The notes below the pieces were generated by a model that saw only the letters and a program-made list of their open reading frames with translations, was not told the origin of the DNA and did no database searches. Below are positions 60,901-64,000 of a DNA stretch of 64,000 bases, in pieces. Positions within the stretch are counted from its first letter, which is position 1. The number at the start of each line of letters is the position of its first letter. Source of the stretch: JARRPM01 sp963792815 (GTDB lineage Bacteria; Pseudomonadota; Gammaproteobacteria; Pseudomonadales; Halieaceae); contig CAWBXR010000011.1 of assembly GCA_963792815.1 (NCBI GenBank), positions 62,001 to 126,000 of the forward strand. Direction: 5' to 3'. The position numbers and the translations under genes were made by a program.

Positions 60901-62718
60901 TCAGGGCTGGTACCAGATAGGCGACGACCAGGCGCGCTCCTGCACGGTGCTGGGCACACTGTCCAGCACGGGCAGCCCGGCCCGCACTGAGTCAAAGGTC
61001 GTCCAGCGGGGGGTGGGGATCTCCAGCACCCGGGTGTAGTAAAGGGCGCGCTGGTCCGGGTCGAACTCCGGGTCTTCCCACACAGCAGCCAGCTCGCCGC
61101 TGCCGATAGTATTGCGGTAGGTGGCGGTGGTCAGGTCAACGGTGTTGCCTACCGGCGGCAACTTGCCCTCAGCACCGGGCTGGCGTTCGCCTGCCCAGGC
61201 CACGTCAAAGACCTTGTCGTGGGTGGTGCCGTCAGCGTCCACCCAGCCCTTGATGACCTGGATGCGATCGAGGTTGGCGCCCAGGGCATCTTTGCTGGCG
61301 ATGATCAGGAACTTCGGAGACTTCTTTCCCGCCTTGCTCAGCTCGCCACCCATGGGTACCCCGCCGGCGTAGGCTTTGGCGATGACGTCGGCGCGCTCCA
61401 GCAATGCGCTCTGGTAATCCCAGCCGCCAAAGAAGCGCACTGCCATGCGCGGGCCGCTGGTGGCATAGACCTCGCGGTCGTGGATGGCGTCCCAGATTGC
61501 CTCGCGGGTATTGCTGGTGGCCCAGGCTGCTGTGAGACTGCCCGGGCTCTGGTCCCGGGCGGCGATCCAGCCGCCCACCTCGGCGGTCTGTCGCCGCTGT
61601 GGCGTTGCATCCTCGGCGCCGTGGCCCCCGACGAAGTTGTCCTCGTCGGTGTCGCCCATGATGCCATTGTGGCTGTCGGTCCCGCCTATGAAGCCCAGCT
61701 TGAAGGGGTTGGCGCCGACCGCCTGCTCCACCGCCATACCCTGCACCACCCCGTAACGCACGTAGTTCTCCTTCATCGGCACGCGGCCGCTGAAATTGGC
61801 GATAGAGGGGGCGTTTTCAAAGTCCGAGAACTCGTCCGCAGCCCAGAATTGCTTGCTCACTTCTGAGTTTCCCTTCACCTGCATCATTTCGATGGCGCGC
61901 TCGAAGTGTCCTCGCAACTTGGCGTACCCGGCGTCGAGAGGGTCGCCGCTGTGGTCTTTCGCGGGGAACATATTGCCCTTACTGGCATTGGAGTTGTGGG
62001 GCAGGGCGACGGAGCGCGCCCCCTTTTGCTCCTGGGCCATCAGCCATTCCCAGAGACCCTCTTCATACATGATATCGGCAGCGCCCATGGGAATGTCCGG
62101 TACCGCGGTGCCGCGGAAAATCACGTTGCGGTGCAGGTTGCCGCCGCCCGGGGCGCTGCTCCATTCAAACGCGTTAAAGGTGGTGAATACCCCCGGCTCG
62201 TTGTGCGCCGCCGCCGCGTCAGTAACCACTTTCCAACCGCTCTTGACTGATTCGGGCCCCGGGTAGAACGAGGTGTGCTTTGGTTTGGCGCCCCGGTTAT
62301 TTTTAACCACATATTCAATAAACCAGTTGCGGCGATCTTCGAAGTCCGTCAGGCCGATCAGTTCCTGTATCTGCGGGTTGTCGTGCCCGGGTGTGCCCGG
62401 ATGCATGGCAGCGTATATCTCGCCGAGGTACTCGGCGTGGTCCGTGACCGCGGCAAAATCCAGCGGACGGCGCATCTTGTGCGGCTGGCCGTTCACAACC
62501 ACGGACTCGCCTTTGGCAAACCGGTAGGCGTCACCGGGGGTCTGCCTCGTCCCGCCCAGGAACGCGTCCAGGGAGTAGGCGGTATGCACGTGGGTCTCAC
62601 CGAAATACAGGTTCTTTTCCCGGTTCTGCGGGATATCGTTCGCCGCCAGCGGATGGCCGGCAGCGCCGGCCAGCAGCGCCGCGGCGACAGCCCTCAACAA
62701 GATGCGTGGTGCATGCAT
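60901..62718 (-). CDS. DUF3604 family protein (PHP-like), exported (1)
   Basis: A 605-residue exported protein with a signal peptide (RILLRAVAAALLAGAAGHPL). It belongs to DUF3604. Near the N-terminus are GETHVHTAYS (His43, His45) and DFAAVTDHAEYLGE (Asp93, His94), the HxH and TDH metal motifs of the PHP phosphoesterase-like fold. The family's conserved regions LPHNSNASKG, VRYGVVQGM, GGTDSHNGI and TSNTREAIWDAI follow. A metal-dependent hydrolase function is likely but not established for the family. The next DUF3604 gene lies 16 nt upstream of its start on the same strand, with similar motif order, so the two look like a tandem duplication in one operon. Confidence 0.85.
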   Translation of the reverse strand: MHAPRILLRAVAAALLAGAAGHPLAANDIPQNREKNLYFGETHVHTAYSLDAFLGGTRQTPGDAYRFAKGESVVVNGQPHKMRRPLDFAAVTDHAEYLGEIYAAMHPGTPGHDNPQIQELIGLTDFEDRRNWFIEYVVKNNRGAKPKHTSFYPGPESVKSGWKVVTDAAAAHNEPGVFTTFNAFEWSSAPGGGNLHRNVIFRGTAVPDIPMGAADIMYEEGLWEWLMAQEQKGARSVALPHNSNASKGNMFPAKDHSGDPLDAGYAKLRGHFERAIEMMQVKGNSEVSKQFWAADEFSDFENAPSIANFSGRVPMKENYVRYGVVQGMAVEQAVGANPFKLGFIGGTDSHNGIMGDTDEDNFVGGHGAEDATPQRRQTAEVGGWIAARDQSPGSLTAAWATSNTREAIWDAIHDREVYATSGPRMAVRFFGGWDYQSALLERADVIAKAYAGGVPMGGELSKAGKKSPKFLIIASKDALGANLDRIQVIKGWVDADGTTHDKVFDVAWAGERQPGAEGKLPPVGNTVDLTTATYRNTIGSGELAAVWEDPEFDPDQRALYYTRVLEIPTPRWTTFDSVRAGLPVLDSVPSTVQERAWSSPIWYQP

Positions 62719-62734
62719 GGGTACTTTTCTCCTG

Positions 62735-64000
62735 TTATTCAGGGTTGTACCAGATCGGCGAAGTGTAGGCCCTTTCCTGGGTTTTCAACGGGATATCCGC
62801 CGGCAAATCGAGCTTGAACTTTACCCGGTCATAGGCGGTCCAGCGCGGGGTTGGAATCTCGATCACCCGGGCGTAGTAAAAAGCCCGCAGGCCCGGATCG
62901 AAATCCGGGTCGGTCCAGACCGCGCCCAGTTCGGCGGCGCCGATGGTGTTGGTCCAGCTCGGGATGGACAGGTCGACGGTGTCGCCTACGGCGGGGAGTT
63001 TGCCATTGGCGCCGGGCTTGCGCTCACCCGACCAGGCGATGTCGTACACTTTTTCCTGCGGCTCGCCACTGGCGTCCAGCCAGCCCTTGATCACCTGCAC
63101 CCGGTCCAGGTTGGCCCCCATCGGGTCGCGCTGGGCATAGACCAGGAATTGCGGTGCTCCCTTGCCCGAAGCTTTCAGGTCTGACCCCATCGGTACGCCT
63201 TTGCCATAGCCTATGCGCGCCAGGTCCCGCTGCAACAGGTCCTGCTGCTCGAAGCCCCAGCCGCCGAAAAAGCGCACCCGGATGCGCGGCCCGGTGGTGG
63301 CGTACGCCTCGCGGCGCTCCATCGCGTCGAACAGGGCATCGCGCGTGTTGTCGGTGGCCCAGACCGCCGTCATGCCCGCCGAGGAGTAGCGCCAGCCCTT
63401 GTAACCCAGGCCCAGCTTCTCGTTGCCCTTGGCCTCGTGGATCGCGCGCCCGGGATTTGGCTCGTAAATAGGAAACTTTCCAAAGAAGTTGTCGTCATCC
63501 ACGGTGCTGAGGCCGACATGGGTGTCAGTGGCCCCTATCATGCCGAACTTGAAGGGGTTGGTCCCCAGTGTTGCCTCCAGTAGCAGGCCGCGCAGCAGTC
63601 CCGAGCGGGCGTACTCCCCCGGCAGCATGGCAGGGGTCTTGGCTTCGGTCAGGTCCAGGTTACCCCAGTCCCAGTTGTCGTAGTCGGCGAATTCATCCTC
63701 GTTGGATAGCTGCGGGTGGGTTTCCCCATCGCCTTTAAGCTGGGTGACTTCATACAGCCGCTCCCATTTCTGCCGGCTTTTGGCATAGGCGGCGTCAAGT
63801 GGAGCGCCATCTGCGAAGTCGTCCTCCAGGGCGAACATCATGCCGTTGGACAGATTGCCGTTGTGGGGAATGGCGGTGACATTGCCGCCGGTCTTGTTTT
63901 CATAGTCCTGCATCCAGGCCCACAGGTCCCGGGGGTTGGGGCTGCCCACCGGGGCGGGTGGTCGTGTAGGGCACCACCTGGCCGGCCCGCTCGGGGCCGT
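62735..64000 (-). CDS. DUF3604 family protein (2), 5' end outside window, one frameshift
   Basis: A second DUF3604 protein; only its C-terminal 420 or so residues are in the window. It shows AIPHNGNLSNGMMF, GMIGATDTHVGLSTV, WATDNTRDALFDAM, GPRIRVRFFGGWGF and RDPMGANLDRVQVIKGW, matching the first copy in order. The main frame opens only at 63949. The preceding 50 nt read PERAGQVVPYTTT in another frame, joining this one at about 63950-63965, so one base has been gained or lost there. The N-terminal PHP-like motifs would be outside the window. It is the upstream gene of the tandem pair. Confidence 0.78.
   Translation of the reverse strand, partial: TAPSGPARWCPTRPPAPVGSPNPRDLWAWMQDYENKTGGNVTAIPHNGNLSNGMMFALEDDFADGAPLDAAYAKSRQKWERLYEVTQLKGDGETHPQLSNEDEFADYDNWDWGNLDLTEAKTPAMLPGEYARSGLLRGLLLEATLGTNPFKFGMIGATDTHVGLSTVDDDNFFGKFPIYEPNPGRAIHEAKGNEKLGLGYKGWRYSSAGMTAVWATDNTRDALFDAMERREAYATTGPRIRVRFFGGWGFEQQDLLQRDLARIGYGKGVPMGSDLKASGKGAPQFLVYAQRDPMGANLDRVQVIKGWLDASGEPQEKVYDIAWSGERKPGANGKLPAVGDTVDLSIPSWTNTIGAAELGAVWTDPDFDPGLRAFYYARVIEIPTPRWTAYDRVKFKLDLPADIPLKTQERAYTSPIWYNPE

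Overview
The window is GC-rich, densely packed chromosomal DNA from what looks like an aerobic, probably marine gammaproteobacterium. The basis is gene content: MltD and MltF lytic transglycosylases, SelO, GlgX, a TonB-dependent receptor, two HlyD/RND efflux pairs, many acyl-CoA dehydrogenases and a terpene-type (atu) carboxylase operon. A member of the Halieaceae/Spongiibacteraceae neighbourhood would fit, but that is inference. No rRNA, tRNA, CRISPR array, integrase or intact insertion sequence was seen.

Layout. 1-2.5 kb: minus-strand operon of an amino-acid dehydrogenase and a 2-oxoacid:ferredoxin oxidoreductase, cut by the left edge, with an FNR/ANR-like palindrome upstream. 2.8-9 kb: mltD, a frameshifted selO behind an exported-looking 2-hydroxyacid dehydrogenase, and a D-aminoacylase-type amidohydrolase. 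9.1-14.5 kb: a molybdopterin oxidoreductase followed by korA-korB and a ferritin-like gene. 14.7-24.5 kb: DUF3237, a methyltransferase remnant, a Crp/Fnr regulator, and a plus-strand catabolic run (acetoacetate decarboxylase-like, 3-hydroxyacyl-CoA dehydrogenase, RhlG-like SDR, MFS transporter, three acyl-CoA dehydrogenases). 24.6-30.4 kb: phospholipase D lipoprotein, cupin, exported RidA, YfcC transporter, HSL-type esterase. 30.5-38 kb: atuF-atuE-atuC-atuA on the minus strand with a divergent AraC regulator. 38.2-40.3 kb: glgX. 40.5-49.2 kb: two convergent HlyD-RND efflux systems. 49.3-64 kb: alpha/beta hydrolase, enoyl-CoA hydratase, TonB receptor, prolyl oligopeptidase coupled to mltF, cytochrome b561, a DUF885 peptidase-like protein and two tandem DUF3604 proteins, the second cut by the right edge.

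The genes describe a cell that feeds on amino acids, peptides, fatty or isoprenoid acids and possibly sterol-like compounds. Amino acids are deaminated to 2-oxoacids and converted to acyl-CoAs with ferredoxin as electron acceptor. Branched acyl-CoAs are oxidised by acyl-CoA dehydrogenases and carboxylated by the AtuC/AtuF enzyme.

Two things cut across the window. First, about a dozen single-base frame breaks occur in otherwise well-preserved genes (selO, the 3-hydroxyacyl-CoA dehydrogenase, the MFS transporter, the araC-type gene, both efflux adaptors, one RND permease, a DUF3604 gene). They look like either indel errors in the assembly or very recent decay. Second, two intergenic palindromic elements (21963-22060 and 30415-30505) look like dispersed repeats. 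No single gene set is an obviously new system. The least explained pieces are the molybdopterin enzyme with KorAB and a ferritin-like protein, the exported dehydrogenase with SelO, the lipoprotein phospholipase D, and the DUF3604 pair.
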